A stretch of DNA of 64,000 bases from Lactobacillus sp. ESL0700 (GCF_029392095.1 NZ_CP113930.1:496001-560000), one strand, 5' to 3'. Positions 55,004 to 63,625 are shown, numbered from the stretch's first letter. The notes: generated by a model not told the origin, from the sequence alone. Numbers and translations are program-made.

Positions 55004-55207
55004 ATGGTCGAAGAAGAACTAGAAAGAGCTACTGAAAATTTGGAAATCAAATTCAAAATAGCTTTGATTAAGCGTCACATGACGCACAAAGAATTAAGTG
55101 AATTGATTGGTACTAGTCAAGCACAGGTGTCTCGTGCATTGAAAGGTGACAATATGCCTAGCTCTAAGAAAATTAGAACCAAGGCTGCAAAAATCTTAGG
55201 AATTTAG
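55004..55207 (+). CDS. Cro-like HTH regulator
   Basis: A 67-residue DNA-binding protein with a helix-turn-helix (MTHKELSELIGTSQAQVSRA). The first rightward gene after the operators, opposite the CI-like gene. The ATG at 55004 has GGAAGTGAG upstream. It probably represses the lysogenic promoter during lytic growth. Confidence 0.85.
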   Translation: MVEEELERATENLEIKFKIALIKRHMTHKELSELIGTSQAQVSRALKGDNMPSSKKIRTKAAKILGI

Positions 55208-55222
55208 AAAGAAGGAAATGTA

Positions 55223-55638
55223 ATGCAGGAATTAATAAAAGTGCAAGTCGAAGGTGACCAACAATTAGTTAGTGCTAGAGATTTGCACAAAGGATTAGAA
55301 ATTAAGAAAAGATTTAGCGCTTGGGTTGAACAAAACTTTAAAGACTTCGAAGAAGATATTGATTTTACAAGCGTACCTACAAGTACGGTTGTTGGAAACG
55401 GCGCTGTTAAGCCACTTGTTGATTATGCCTTAACAATCGATATGGCAAAACAACTTTGCTTATTAAGTCGAACAGAAAAGGGCAAGCAGTACCGCAAATA
55501 TCTGATTGAAGTTGAGAAAAAGCTTCGAGTAATCCTGACGGTAGCACTTATGTTACATACACAACAATGGTTACAGGTGAAGGGCAGAAATACTTCATTA
55601 ACAAGTTGTTGGGTAGTGAGCAGCTGGAGCTAGTGTAG
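55223..55638 (+). pseudogene. Internally deleted, frameshifted phage antirepressor (AntA ... KilAC remnant)
   Basis: Codons 1-103 encode an AntA/AntB antirepressor domain (VSARDLHKGLEIKKRFSAWV, then QYRKYLIEVEKKL). After about 55530 the frame becomes meaningless, but the next frame (frame 1) reads NPDGSTYVTYTTMVTGEGQK then YFINKLLG up to a stop at 55638, the characteristic C-terminal end of the KilAC antirepressor domain. The middle of the gene is therefore missing and the two ends are out of frame. If translated, the 136-residue product is an AntA domain with a nonsense tail. Confidence 0.75.
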
Positions 55639-55642
55639 AAAA

Positions 55643-55777
55643 ATGGGAAAGTGCTTAGGCGAAGTTTTAACAGATGGAACATTGAACAAAATGACTGAGT
55701 CAGAGCGTAAAGAGTTTTGGACTTCATACAATGATTTAGTTGGTTTTGCCAATAGATTTGTTAAAGAAAGGAAATAG
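55643..55777 (+). CDS. Small hypothetical prophage protein (44 aa)
   Basis: MGKCLGEVLTDGTLNKM..., 44 codons ending in a basic FVKERK tail. It begins five bases after the antirepressor remnant's stop. The ribosome site is weak (only an A-rich stretch), so translation is uncertain; the amino-acid pattern is protein-like and the stop is followed closely by the next gene. Confidence 0.4.
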   Translation: MGKCLGEVLTDGTLNKMTESERKEFWTSYNDLVGFANRFVKERK

Positions 55778-55782
55778 CTAAA

Positions 55783-55926
55783 ATGAGTGAACATAAATTT
55801 ACTGAAAGAATAAGTATTGATGCTGACGATGCTTTCATCATTCTTGATGAATTAATCAGCAAGTTAAAAGAAGCAAATGAAGAAACCTCAAAATTAAAGT
55901 CTAATTTAAGTGACTTAAAAAGTTAG
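55783..55926 (+). CDS. Small hypothetical prophage protein (47 aa)
   Basis: 47 residues with an acidic N-terminal half and a coiled-coil C-terminal half (LDELISKLKEANEETSKLKS). AAAGGAAA precedes the ATG. Function unknown; tightly packed in the early gene run. Confidence 0.6.
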   Translation: MSEHKFTERISIDADDAFIILDELISKLKEANEETSKLKSNLSDLKS

Positions 55927-55941
55927 GAGGTAGTGATAGTA

Positions 55942-56256
55942 ATGCAAATCCCAGTGACTAAGGAAGAACGTAAAGCTGAATTTAAGGAATTCGCTAAGGA
56001 ACTACATTTAGTTCCTGAAGATGATCTGATGGGTAAAACAATCGGCATTGATGAATTTCGTAAAAAGTATTGCGGCGGAAAACACGCAGAATGGGTAAGG
56101 ACATTTATTTTGGATGTCTTTAAACCGGACTGGGTAGTTAATCCACATAAGCAGCGTGTCAAAACTATTATTTTCGAGTATCCAGCTAAAAAGTGGATGA
56201 ATGAGCATTATCAAGAAATTGATTGGAATGCGAAGTTAAGCGATTTAGGGAAGTGA
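55942..56256 (+). CDS. DUF771-family phage protein
   Basis: A 104-residue early phage protein resembling DUF771: GIDEFRKKYCGGKHAEWVRT, then FKPDWVVNPHKQ. This resembles an excisionase or small DNA-binding fold, and the family is of unknown function. The ATG at 55942 lies 11 bases after GGAGG; a GTG at 55933 is too close to it. Confidence 0.75.
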   Translation: MQIPVTKEERKAEFKEFAKELHLVPEDDLMGKTIGIDEFRKKYCGGKHAEWVRTFILDVFKPDWVVNPHKQRVKTIIFEYPAKKWMNEHYQEIDWNAKLSDLGK

Positions 56257-56265
56257 AAGGAGATG

Positions 56266-56424
56266 ATGAAACGATGGAACGAATTAGTAAATCGATTTTT
56301 AGGAACCGATTTGAGCGTAAAGCAAACAAGCTTGTGGACTATTCTGTTAGTCCCTGCATTAGCAGCATTAGTGACTTATCTGGTAACTTGTCCGAGCGTT
56401 TACGTAAAAGAGATTGGCATGTAA
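56266..56424 (+). CDS. Small membrane protein (52 aa)
   Basis: MKRWNELVNRFLG at the N-terminus, then one hydrophobic helix (WTILLVPALAALVTYLVTC) and a short tail. AAAGGAG stands just upstream of two adjacent ATGs (56263, 56266). An overlapping frame from an ATG at 56274 has no protein-like character and runs through a downstream hairpin, so I prefer this frame. Function unknown. Confidence 0.6.
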   Translation: MKRWNELVNRFLGTDLSVKQTSLWTILLVPALAALVTYLVTCPSVYVKEIGM

Positions 56425-56430
56425 ACAAAA

Positions 56431-56461
56431 AGTCCGCAATCACTGGTACTGATTGTGGACT
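56431..56461 (+). promoter_or_regulatory. Intergenic hairpin
   Basis: AGTCCGCAATCA / TGATTGTGGACT forms a 12-pair stem (one wobble) with a 7-base loop between the small membrane protein and the next gene. No T run follows, so it is more likely an mRNA-processing or stability element than a terminator. Confidence 0.5.
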
Positions 56462-56495
56462 AAGAAATATAAATATCTAAGGAGAATTATAGCAC

Positions 56496-56849
56496 ATGGA
56501 AGTAAAAGATGCAGCAGGTCAGCGATTAGCTGCAAGATGGCTGCGAGAAGAAAGATATTTCGAAGATAGTCGTGGCGAGGATTGTTGGACTGCGGAAGAC
56601 TGGTCAGGCGAAAACTGCAAGATTGGCGAAGCCTGTGATTACGAAACTTTTCAAGAATTTGTAATTGCCCAGCTTTACACGGCAATGAATACCAATACGA
56701 CTAAGGAGTTTATGGAAAAATCGGGTTATGAAAATGACCCTAAAGAGATGTTATCGGACCTGCTTTGCGAAGACGATGCTGACGACTGGTATCAAGATAA
56801 AGCGGAAGAAATATCAGATTCAGGATTAACGTATATGGGAGATTTATAG
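56496..56849 (+). CDS. Hypothetical acidic prophage protein
   Basis: A 117-residue, strongly acidic protein (CEDDADDWYQDKAEEI near the C-terminus) with several Trp and Cys residues (GEDCWTAEDWSGENCKIGEA). AAGGAG precedes the ATG. I do not recognise the family. Early-region location suggests a host-takeover or DNA-mimic type role, but that is only a guess from charge. Confidence 0.65.
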   Translation: MEVKDAAGQRLAARWLREERYFEDSRGEDCWTAEDWSGENCKIGEACDYETFQEFVIAQLYTAMNTNTTKEFMEKSGYENDPKEMLSDLLCEDDADDWYQDKAEEISDSGLTYMGDL

Positions 56850-56850
56850 A

Positions 56851-57288
56851 ATGGAAGAAAAACGAATTTTAAAGGTGTCTGATGGTAGGTCGATTAACTT
56901 TATTGAAAATACAATTTATTTTGATGGAGGTAATGCAGAGCCTTTTACTAAGACGGAATTATTTGAAAAGGAATTATCCTGTGCTGATTTTAATGCTGTT
57001 AATTATTTTTTCAGTGAAACTGAAATAAAGCAAAAGATTTGGGACATGGCAATTCCTTATTATGAAGAAAAGCGAATTTTTAAAATTGGTGAAACAAGCC
57101 TGTATAAATGCCATGATACATGGTATTTAAGCGACATACATGAAGTTACACAAGTAACCTTTGAAGAATTTAAAGAAGCACTTGAAGATTTATTTAATCA
57201 TAGCCATGTCCTATATACAGATGATGATCTTGCAAATGATTTATGGGATAAATTCAGTGACCCTGTGGAGGATACTGACAATGACTGA
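56851..57288 (+). CDS. Hypothetical prophage protein
   Basis: A 145-residue acidic protein starting one base after the preceding stop, with GGAG upstream. It contains two similar stretches beginning EEKRI (near 2 and 71), hinting at an internal duplication. Its 3' end overlaps the next gene by 8 bases. No known domain is visible. Confidence 0.65.
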   Translation: MEEKRILKVSDGRSINFIENTIYFDGGNAEPFTKTELFEKELSCADFNAVNYFFSETEIKQKIWDMAIPYYEEKRIFKIGETSLYKCHDTWYLSDIHEVTQVTFEEFKEALEDLFNHSHVLYTDDDLANDLWDKFSDPVEDTDND

Positions 57289-57556
57289 TTTTAAAGAATG
57301 GCTGGACACTACTGAAACGGCAATTAGTGTTTGGCCAGATGAGTTAGTGGCTGCTGCTTTAAAGAAAAACAAAACTTATGCCTCAGCTAAAAGATGGCTG
57401 GAAAAACAGAAGCCAAGTCTTGATGGCAATTTCACGGCATCACCTAGTGAAGCATTCAGGCAGAATGTCGTGAAAGCAATGTTTGAGCAAGCAATCAAAG
57501 AGGTTACTCAGTTAGCGATGGGGCAAAATGTACCAACTAAGAGAGTATCAAACTAA
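57281..57556 (+). CDS. Hypothetical prophage protein
   Basis: A 91-residue helical protein (MTDFKEWLDTTETAIS...). The ATG at 57281 overlaps the previous stop by 8 bases and has GTGGAGG upstream; the longer frame starting at 57161 lies inside the preceding gene and is rejected. It overlaps the helicase gene by 29 bases. Family unknown. Confidence 0.65.
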   Translation: MTDFKEWLDTTETAISVWPDELVAAALKKNKTYASAKRWLEKQKPSLDGNFTASPSEAFRQNVVKAMFEQAIKEVTQLAMGQNVPTKRVSN

Positions 57557-58907
57557 TCTCGTTGCGCAGATTATTAAATCAATGCGTTCTGGACACCGAC
57601 ACATTATTGTGCAAAGTCCACCGCGAACTGGCAAAACTGTGGTCATGGCTGAAATTGCTCGCAGGACAACTTTAAAAGGTAATCGAGTAATGTTTATCAT
57701 TCATCGTAAAGAAGTCTTAGAACAGGCTAAAGCAACTTTTAAAGAGCAAGATGTGGATCCTGATTTAGCCACAATGGGCATGGTGCAGACATTGACTCGT
57801 AGAGTAAATAAATTGCCAGTGCCAAATTTGATTTTGATTGATGAAGGACACCATGCCTTAGCTAAGAGTTATCAAAATATTTTGAATAAGTTTCCTCAAG
57901 CGTTTGTTTTATTCTTCACGGCAACACCTGTCAGAACAGGCAGACTGCAATTGGACCAAGTTGCTGATGATATTGTCCTGGGGCAATCAATTAAAGAATT
58001 GACTGAAAATGGTTATTTAGCACCGTTCAGATATTTTGAACCACCTAATGATTTTGATGCCAGTAAATTAAAGCGTTCATCAACAGGTGATTACACGAAT
58101 AAGTCAATGGATGAAGCAATGAGTTCAACGATTTATGGTCATATTGTTAAGCAGTACAAACGAATAGCTCAAGGAATGCAGGCTGTGGTTTATACCTATT
58201 CAATTGAATCAGCCATTAATGTGGCCAAAGAGTTTTGTGAAGCAGGAATTGCTGCAGCTGAAGTTGATGGCAAGACAGAAATGGCAGTCAGAGATCGAAT
58301 TGTTGAGCAATTTCGCAAGCAAGAATTGCAAGTCCTGGTTAATGTCAATCTGTTTACGGAAGGCATAGACCTGCCAAACGTTGACTGTGTGATTATGGCC
58401 AGACCGACAACATCGCTGGCATTGTACTTACAATTTTCAATGAGGTGCTTAAACCCCAGGCCTAATAAAACGGCAATCATTATTGACCATGCTAATAACT
58501 TCCAAAAGTTTGGTTATCCCGATGATGATCGCGACTGGAAACAAGCAATTATTACCCAAGATAAAGGTAAGCACAAGGCTGCTACTGAAAATATCGTGCA
58601 GATTGTACAGTGTGATTACTGTTTTGCAGTAATTAGACCTAGTGCTATTAAGAACGGTAAGTGTCCATATTGTGGCAATCCAGTTAAAGTGATTACGCCA
58701 AAAAAGATTGCTGATATTGATTTAATTGAAGCAAGACGCAAAAAAATTAATGAAATTGTTAATGACAATGTGATGCAGAACGTGGCTGATAAAAAGCCGA
58801 GTGAACTGCACTCAATGAAAGAACTAAAAGCTTATGCAAAACTACATGATTATAAACCTGGCTGGGTGTATTTCCAAGGCAAGATGAAAGGACTAATTAA
58901 GAAATGA
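57528..58907 (+). CDS. Phage SF2 DEAD/DEAH-type helicase
   Basis: A 459-residue helicase. Motif I is SPPRTGKTVVMAE, motif II LIDEGHHA (DEGH), motif III TATPVR, motif V TEGIDLPNVD and motif VI near FSMRCLNPRPNK. A C-terminal zinc-ribbon (CDYCFAV...CPYCG) follows. Typical of the replication modules of lactic-acid-bacterial phages. YQLREYQTNLV at the N-terminus is the Q-motif-like start. It probably unwinds branched or origin DNA. Confidence 0.9.
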   Translation: MYQLREYQTNLVAQIIKSMRSGHRHIIVQSPPRTGKTVVMAEIARRTTLKGNRVMFIIHRKEVLEQAKATFKEQDVDPDLATMGMVQTLTRRVNKLPVPNLILIDEGHHALAKSYQNILNKFPQAFVLFFTATPVRTGRLQLDQVADDIVLGQSIKELTENGYLAPFRYFEPPNDFDASKLKRSSTGDYTNKSMDEAMSSTIYGHIVKQYKRIAQGMQAVVYTYSIESAINVAKEFCEAGIAAAEVDGKTEMAVRDRIVEQFRKQELQVLVNVNLFTEGIDLPNVDCVIMARPTTSLALYLQFSMRCLNPRPNKTAIIIDHANNFQKFGYPDDDRDWKQAIITQDKGKHKAATENIVQIVQCDYCFAVIRPSAIKNGKCPYCGNPVKVITPKKIADIDLIEARRKKINEIVNDNVMQNVADKKPSELHSMKELKAYAKLHDYKPGWVYFQGKMKGLIKK

Positions 58908-59074
58908 ATCTAAAACAATTTAATTCGAAAGAATTGTTAGAAGAATTATTGAGCAGGGGTTATTTAAGAAAAATAGAAACAGGACCATATAAGCATTATC
59001 GATTGAAAGCTAAATATGGTGCTGAAGACGATTTAAATCCCAACGAAGTATTTATTATTCCGGAGGCAAAATAA
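58904..59074 (+). CDS. Small hypothetical prophage protein (56 aa)
   Basis: 56 residues (MNLKQFNSKELLEELLSRGY...), coupled by ATGA overlap to the helicase and by TAATG overlap to the next gene. The tight double overlap and protein-like composition support it as real. Function unknown. Confidence 0.7.
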   Translation: MNLKQFNSKELLEELLSRGYLRKIETGPYKHYRLKAKYGAEDDLNPNEVFIIPEAK

Positions 59075-59799
59075 TGATTACATTACCAAAAGTAGAAACA
59101 TTAAAACCAAAGTCACAGCCACATAACTTTTTTATCTGGGGCGCAACAATGAGCGGCAAAAGTTACTTTGCCAGTTTCTTCCCAAATCCGTTAGTTCTGA
59201 ATACTGACGGTAACAGTGAACAGGGCTCAGCACCAAGCATTCAGATTAGAAATGAGCGTGGTAAAGACGGCAAATTAAGACAGTCGGCAATTAAGCAGAT
59301 TGATGATGTGATTTTAGCTTTGCAAAATCAAGATAAAACTAAACCGCAGTTTGAAACGCTAGTAGTTGATGTTATTGACGACATCTGTGTCATGTTTGAG
59401 CAGGCGATTTGCATTGATAACGGAGTGCAATCGTTAGCGGACATTGGCTATGGCAAAGGTTATGCAATGCTCAATTCAACCTTGCAGCAGTTCGTGATGG
59501 ATTTAAAGGCATTACCGATGAACATTATTTATATCAGTCGTGAGTTATCAATTACTGACGATAAAACTAATGTAACTACTTATGTTCCATCACTAAAAAC
59601 GAAGTATTACAACATCGTGAATGGCAATTGTGACCTAGTTATCCGAACGCAACGTTTAAAGGGCGATAATTTCTATCGTTCAATTGAGGCAAAGCGTACA
59701 GATTACAAACCAGAAAATATTACTAATCATCGAGTTTTGACCTTATTAGAAAAAATACCAGGTATGTTTCCAACTGAACAAAAGAAAGAGAGTAAATAA
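59074..59799 (+). CDS. Sak4-like RecA-fold ATPase (AAA_24)
   Basis: A 241-residue ATPase. Walker A is WGATMSGKSYFA (about 22-33), Walker B is TLVVDVIDDI (about 95-104), and the core is RecA-like with IIYISRELSI. Sak4-type proteins are phage ATPases for homologous pairing or annealing that work with a phage SSB, and here the SSB-like gene follows after two bases. Confidence 0.85.
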   Translation: MITLPKVETLKPKSQPHNFFIWGATMSGKSYFASFFPNPLVLNTDGNSEQGSAPSIQIRNERGKDGKLRQSAIKQIDDVILALQNQDKTKPQFETLVVDVIDDICVMFEQAICIDNGVQSLADIGYGKGYAMLNSTLQQFVMDLKALPMNIIYISRELSITDDKTNVTTYVPSLKTKYYNIVNGNCDLVIRTQRLKGDNFYRSIEAKRTDYKPENITNHRVLTLLEKIPGMFPTEQKKESK

Positions 59800-59801
59800 C
59801 A

Positions 59802-60377
59802 ATGGGATTATTAGATGCATTAAACCAAGTAAAACAAGAAAAATTTGATCCAAGCGAAGGCAAAACAGGCAGTGGTTTTGAAAAACTTCCTGCGGGTACC
59901 TACAACGTTAATCTGAAAGAAGTTAATCATGGAGCTTGGAATTCTGGAACTGAATATATTCGCTTCACAATGGAAGTCTTAGATGGTGAAGAAGCAGGTA
60001 GACAAGAATTTATCACGCCAACTCTGGCAGAGGTTTCTGCTAAAGGTAAACCAATTCCTGATTTCGTTTTGGCAACATCGATTAAAACGATTAAGGTTAT
60101 TGGCCAAATGGCAGGTTTTGTTGTACCAGACAGTGTGTTTGCTGGACAAACGGAAACTGAAAATTATGAAGCAATTGCTAAAGCATTTCAGCCATATATT
60201 GGTAAGGTTATGCAAATGACAATTAAAGAAAGTAGAAATAAAAAGGATCCTGACAATCCTTATCGAAATTATGAATTTGCACAGTTGGAACAACCTAAAA
60301 AAGCAGCTGTAAAGAAGGACCCATTCGCAGGCTCTGGCGACACAGTAAATATTTCTGATGAAGATTTACCATTCTAA
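59802..60377 (+). CDS. DUF669 protein, probable single-stranded DNA-binding protein
   Basis: A 191-residue protein of the phage DUF669 family (LPAGTYNVNLKEVNHGAWNS, then YIRFTMEVLDG, both OB-fold-like). The C-terminus NISDEDLPF closely resembles the acidic D(D/E)DLPF tip with which bacterial SSBs recruit partners. Position directly after the Sak4-like gene supports an SSB role in phage replication and recombination. Confidence 0.8.
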   Translation: MGLLDALNQVKQEKFDPSEGKTGSGFEKLPAGTYNVNLKEVNHGAWNSGTEYIRFTMEVLDGEEAGRQEFITPTLAEVSAKGKPIPDFVLATSIKTIKVIGQMAGFVVPDSVFAGQTETENYEAIAKAFQPYIGKVMQMTIKESRNKKDPDNPYRNYEFAQLEQPKKAAVKKDPFAGSGDTVNISDEDLPF

Positions 60378-60389
60378 GGAGGCAAAGAA

Positions 60390-60965
60390 ATGATTAGACC
60401 ATGGAATGAAGTGCCAGAAAATGAAAGGTTTACTTATAAAGGTTACAAATGTGAAGTTTGGCGAAATCCAAATTTAGGTTTTCTCTGTGGATATGTAATG
60501 ATACCTAAAGATAATAAGCTGTTTAAAGTTGATTATACTGATGATGAATTTCCAGATTTAAGTATTCATGGAGGTATTACATTTTCAAATTGTGACGAAG
60601 ATAGTAATTGGTGGATTGGATTTGATTGCGGACATTTTAGCGATCTTGTTCCGGGTTTATCAGATAATGTAAGTTCTGAAAATGCTTCTTATAAAGATAA
60701 GAACTTTGTTACAAATGAATTGAAAAAGTTAGTAGATCAAGTCATGAAGTATGAAAAAAGTTTTAAATTTGTTGTTGATGGTGATGATCAGAGGTGGGCA
60801 GACGCATTTAACAATTGGAATAAAAGTCATTTTCAAGTGAATAAAATTTATCAAAAAAGTGAATGCAATATGAATGCTGCGAATATTTTTGATCACGAAG
60901 TTGCACAAGGACCTGCAATTAATTTTGTGGAAATTAAGGAGGCAAACCATGACTGGAAAAATTAG
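60390..60965 (+). CDS. Hypothetical prophage protein
   Basis: A 191-residue soluble protein with conserved-looking Trp/Cys-rich segments (KCEVWRNPNLGFLCGYV and NWWIGFDCGHFSDL, then KDKNFVTNELKKL). I know no function. AAGGAGG precedes the ATG. It lies within the replication gene run. Confidence 0.7.
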   Translation: MIRPWNEVPENERFTYKGYKCEVWRNPNLGFLCGYVMIPKDNKLFKVDYTDDEFPDLSIHGGITFSNCDEDSNWWIGFDCGHFSDLVPGLSDNVSSENASYKDKNFVTNELKKLVDQVMKYEKSFKFVVDGDDQRWADAFNNWNKSHFQVNKIYQKSECNMNAANIFDHEVAQGPAINFVEIKEANHDWKN

Positions 60966-61173
60966 CACTAAAAGTGCATGGATTAGTTTAACTAATGGTC
61001 AAAATTGTATGGTTAAAGGCAGTCCTGACGATATTTTATGTGATGTAGAGGACTTGAATTCTAGACATGCAAGTAAATTCATTGAAGTAGAAGAGATTAG
61101 AAATAATGCGGATCCAAAAACTTATATTAGAAAAAATGCCATTGTTTCGATTGGTGAAGTGATTGAGATGTAG
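60949..61173 (+). CDS. Small hypothetical prophage protein
   Basis: A 74-residue protein (MTGKISTKSAWISLTNGQ...). The ATG at 60949 follows AAGGAGG and overlaps the previous gene by 17 bases; the longer frame starting at 60874 has no ribosome site. Beta-rich appearance, family unknown. Confidence 0.7.
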   Translation: MTGKISTKSAWISLTNGQNCMVKGSPDDILCDVEDLNSRHASKFIEVEEIRNNADPKTYIRKNAIVSIGEVIEM

Positions 61174-61175
61174 TC

Positions 61176-61964
61176 ATGTTAGTTAATTTAGTCAATTATG
61201 CGATTAGCTACGCACAACATGGCTTCTCGGTAATTCCAATTGGGCAGAACAAGCGACCGCTAATTAAATTCGCTGATAGACCTGCATTAACACCTGATGA
61301 AATTGAACGGGTTTGGCAAAAATATCCATTAGCTAACATTGCACTGAAAACTGACAAGTTTTTTGTGGTTGATGTTGATCGGCACGGTGAAGTAGATGGT
61401 ACAAAATCAATCAAGGCTTTAAATCATGATGAATGGTTTAAAGGCACATTGACAGAAAAAACTGCGCATGATGGTTTCCACTTCTTCTTTGCTAAACCTA
61501 CTGGTGATGCAATTGCGCAAAATATTGGCTTTTTGCCAGGTGTGGACTTAAAAGCACACCCCAATAATTATGTGGTCGTTGCTCCTTCGAATTTACAAGG
61601 AAAGTCATACAAGTGGCTTAATCGCAATCCAATCAGACCGGCTCCAGTAGGTTTATTGGAATTAATTAAAAGTAAAAAGCCGGAGTTCAAACCGAATTTT
61701 AAATCAGATTATTTAAATCAAGGCAAGACACAAACAACAGCCTTATTTGAAGAAATAGTTAATGGCTTAGGTGAGACCGGTGGCCGCAACAATGCACTGG
61801 CAAGTTTTGTCGGTGGCCTATTATTTCGCAATGTTAATCCAGAAATTGCTGGGCAGTTGGCAGTGATTGCCAATGACAATACAGCTGATAAATTACCGTT
61901 AAAAGAAGTAGAAACAACTGTTAACTCAATGATTGAAAAAGAAATTCGTAGACGAGGAGGTTAG
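61176..61964 (+). CDS. Phage primase (bifunctional primase-polymerase N-terminal type)
   Basis: A 262-residue prim-pol protein. NYAISYAQHGFSVIPIGQNK is the family N-terminus, FVVDVDRHG gives the metal-binding Asp66 and Asp68, and GFHFFFAKP and GVDLKAHPNNYVVVAPS follow. A short C-terminal PriCT-like helical region (about 185-262) follows. It makes primers for phage DNA replication together with the VapE-type helicase encoded next. Confidence 0.9.
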   Translation: MLVNLVNYAISYAQHGFSVIPIGQNKRPLIKFADRPALTPDEIERVWQKYPLANIALKTDKFFVVDVDRHGEVDGTKSIKALNHDEWFKGTLTEKTAHDGFHFFFAKPTGDAIAQNIGFLPGVDLKAHPNNYVVVAPSNLQGKSYKWLNRNPIRPAPVGLLELIKSKKPEFKPNFKSDYLNQGKTQTTALFEEIVNGLGETGGRNNALASFVGGLLFRNVNPEIAGQLAVIANDNTADKLPLKEVETTVNSMIEKEIRRRGG

Positions 61965-61967
61965 GCA

Positions 61968-63263
61968 ATGAAGCTGGTTGAAGATAACGCTAAAAAATTA
62001 GCTAAAATGCAGACTTCCCACGATATTAATTTTTCTGAAACTGAAAAAGGTGCTTTGAAAACTAATTCAGTTATGAATGTAATGCTAATTCTACTAAATG
62101 ATAAGTCACTCAAAGGTTTATTCAAATTTAATGAATTTACTGACTCAGTAGATATTTCAAGAAAGCAAAAAATTCAACTATCAACGATACCACCGCTCAA
62201 CTTTTCTGAAGGTAAATATGAGGATAAGGACACAAATAGCCTAGAAGCATATATCGAAGCTAGTCCTAACTACAAGCATACAGTTTTTAAAAATGCCTTA
62301 ATTGAGCAGGCAGTTGACAATGTGGCCAGAGCTAATTCATATAATCCGTTAGTCGATTATTTCAACAATTGCTTAAAAAATTGGGATAGAAAACGGCGAG
62401 TAGATAATTTCTTCCCTACTTATCTTGGAGCCGAAAAAGATGAAACTGACATTTTAATTACAAGACTATGGTTAATGGGAGCAGTGGCCAAAGCTTACAA
62501 CCCTTTAGTTAAATTTGACTACGTTCTGGATTTAGTAGGTGGTCAAGGAGCCGGCAAAACAACGCTTTTGCAGAAACTTGCACCACTTGGTTTATATACT
62601 GATCAGTTCACTACCTTTACTGATAAAGATGATTTTGAAGTAATGCGAAATGCTTTAATCGTTAACGATGATGAGATGACCGCATCAAACAGAGCTTCAT
62701 TTGAAGAAATTAAGAAATTCATTACAATGCAGAGATTTGAATATCGCAAGTCTTACGGTAGAAACGTCAGTCACTTCAACAAAAAGTTTGTCATTTCAAG
62801 AACGACAAACGAAATTAAGCACCTGAAAGATAAATCAGGTGACAGACGATTTATTTCAATCCTAGTTAACCCAGATAAGCAACTAAAACACCCAGTTACG
62901 GATTTAACGCAAGATTATGTTGATCAGTTGTGGGGCGAAGTAGTCTGGCTATATCAGCAGGCAAAAGACCCGTTTATTTTAGATAAACATCAAAGTGACC
63001 TATTAAAGAAGAATCGTGAACAGTTCATGTACACAACTTCACTGGAAGATGAACTTGACGACGTTTTGGAAAATACATTTGCAGATACAGACTTCATTGC
63101 TAATACAGATTTAGCATATTATCTCTTAGGTTCACAAGATGGATTTACGAATAACCGTAAAGCATCACGAGAAGTTAGGTATTACATGCAGCATAAAGGT
63201 TGGGACGCAGGTACAAGAAGGCGAGTAAATGGAAAAATAACTCGTGGATTTAGAAAAATGTGA
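61968..63263 (+). CDS. VapE-family replicative helicase/ATPase
   Basis: A 431-residue protein of the virulence-associated E family. Walker A is LVGGQGAGKTTLLQKLA (about 189-205), Walker B is ALIVNDDEM, and the arginine-finger region is KSGDRRFISILV. It is a superfamily 3-like helicase domain that unwinds the origin, functioning with the upstream prim-pol. The start at 61968 is three bases after the primase stop. Confidence 0.9.
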   Translation: MKLVEDNAKKLAKMQTSHDINFSETEKGALKTNSVMNVMLILLNDKSLKGLFKFNEFTDSVDISRKQKIQLSTIPPLNFSEGKYEDKDTNSLEAYIEASPNYKHTVFKNALIEQAVDNVARANSYNPLVDYFNNCLKNWDRKRRVDNFFPTYLGAEKDETDILITRLWLMGAVAKAYNPLVKFDYVLDLVGGQGAGKTTLLQKLAPLGLYTDQFTTFTDKDDFEVMRNALIVNDDEMTASNRASFEEIKKFITMQRFEYRKSYGRNVSHFNKKFVISRTTNEIKHLKDKSGDRRFISILVNPDKQLKHPVTDLTQDYVDQLWGEVVWLYQQAKDPFILDKHQSDLLKKNREQFMYTTSLEDELDDVLENTFADTDFIANTDLAYYLLGSQDGFTNNRKASREVRYYMQHKGWDAGTRRRVNGKITRGFRKM

Positions 63264-63332
63264 CAGTTGTAAAAGCTGGCGTAACAAGTGATTAGACGAT
63301 GTTTGTGTCACTTGTGTTAGATAATTAAAATT

Positions 63333-63541
63333 ACGTGGCACAGCGAAAACTCTTGGGAGAGTAAGTGTTAACTATGTTTTGTGCCACATAACCATATATT
63401 TATATATAACATTTATAAATAATATATATTACTTTTTATAAATGTTAGAAGAAAATTATCTGTCACATGGCACAAAATAGTCTTGAACTTTAGAGCTAGT
63501 AAGGATACAGCTGTGACAGATAATAATTTTTATCTGTCACA
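63333..63541. other. Candidate phage replication origin with repeats and AT-rich element
   Basis: This non-coding region holds TTATCTGTCACA at 63456-63467 and again at 63530-63541, where it faces its perfect inverse TGTGACAGATAA (63512-63523), giving a 12-bp inverted repeat. A second set, GTGGCACA (63335), TGTGCCAC (63380) and TGGCACAA (63468), is also inverted and direct. Between the sets is a stretch of about 45 bases of nearly pure A/T (63390-63435). Iterons beside an AT-rich unwinding region directly after primase/helicase genes are typical of phage origins. Confidence 0.6.
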
Positions 63542-63542
63542 T

Positions 63543-63625
63543 TAAATCAAAAAAACAGGCGATTTTTAAATTAAGACAGCTAAAATCGCTCTGTTAAATC
63601 AAAAAAACGGCATTTTTTAAATTAA
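63543..63625 (+). repeat. Direct repeat of about 33 bp
   Basis: TAAATCAAAAAAAC...TTTTTAAATTAAG occurs at 63543-63575 and, with small changes, at 63594-63625, 51 bp apart, immediately before the next gene's ribosome site. It may belong to the origin or be the scar of a duplication. Confidence 0.7.

Noticed and set aside
60874-60948. N-terminal extension of the protein at 60949
   Set aside because: The extension lies inside the preceding gene in another frame, while AAGGAGG sits directly before the ATG at 60949.
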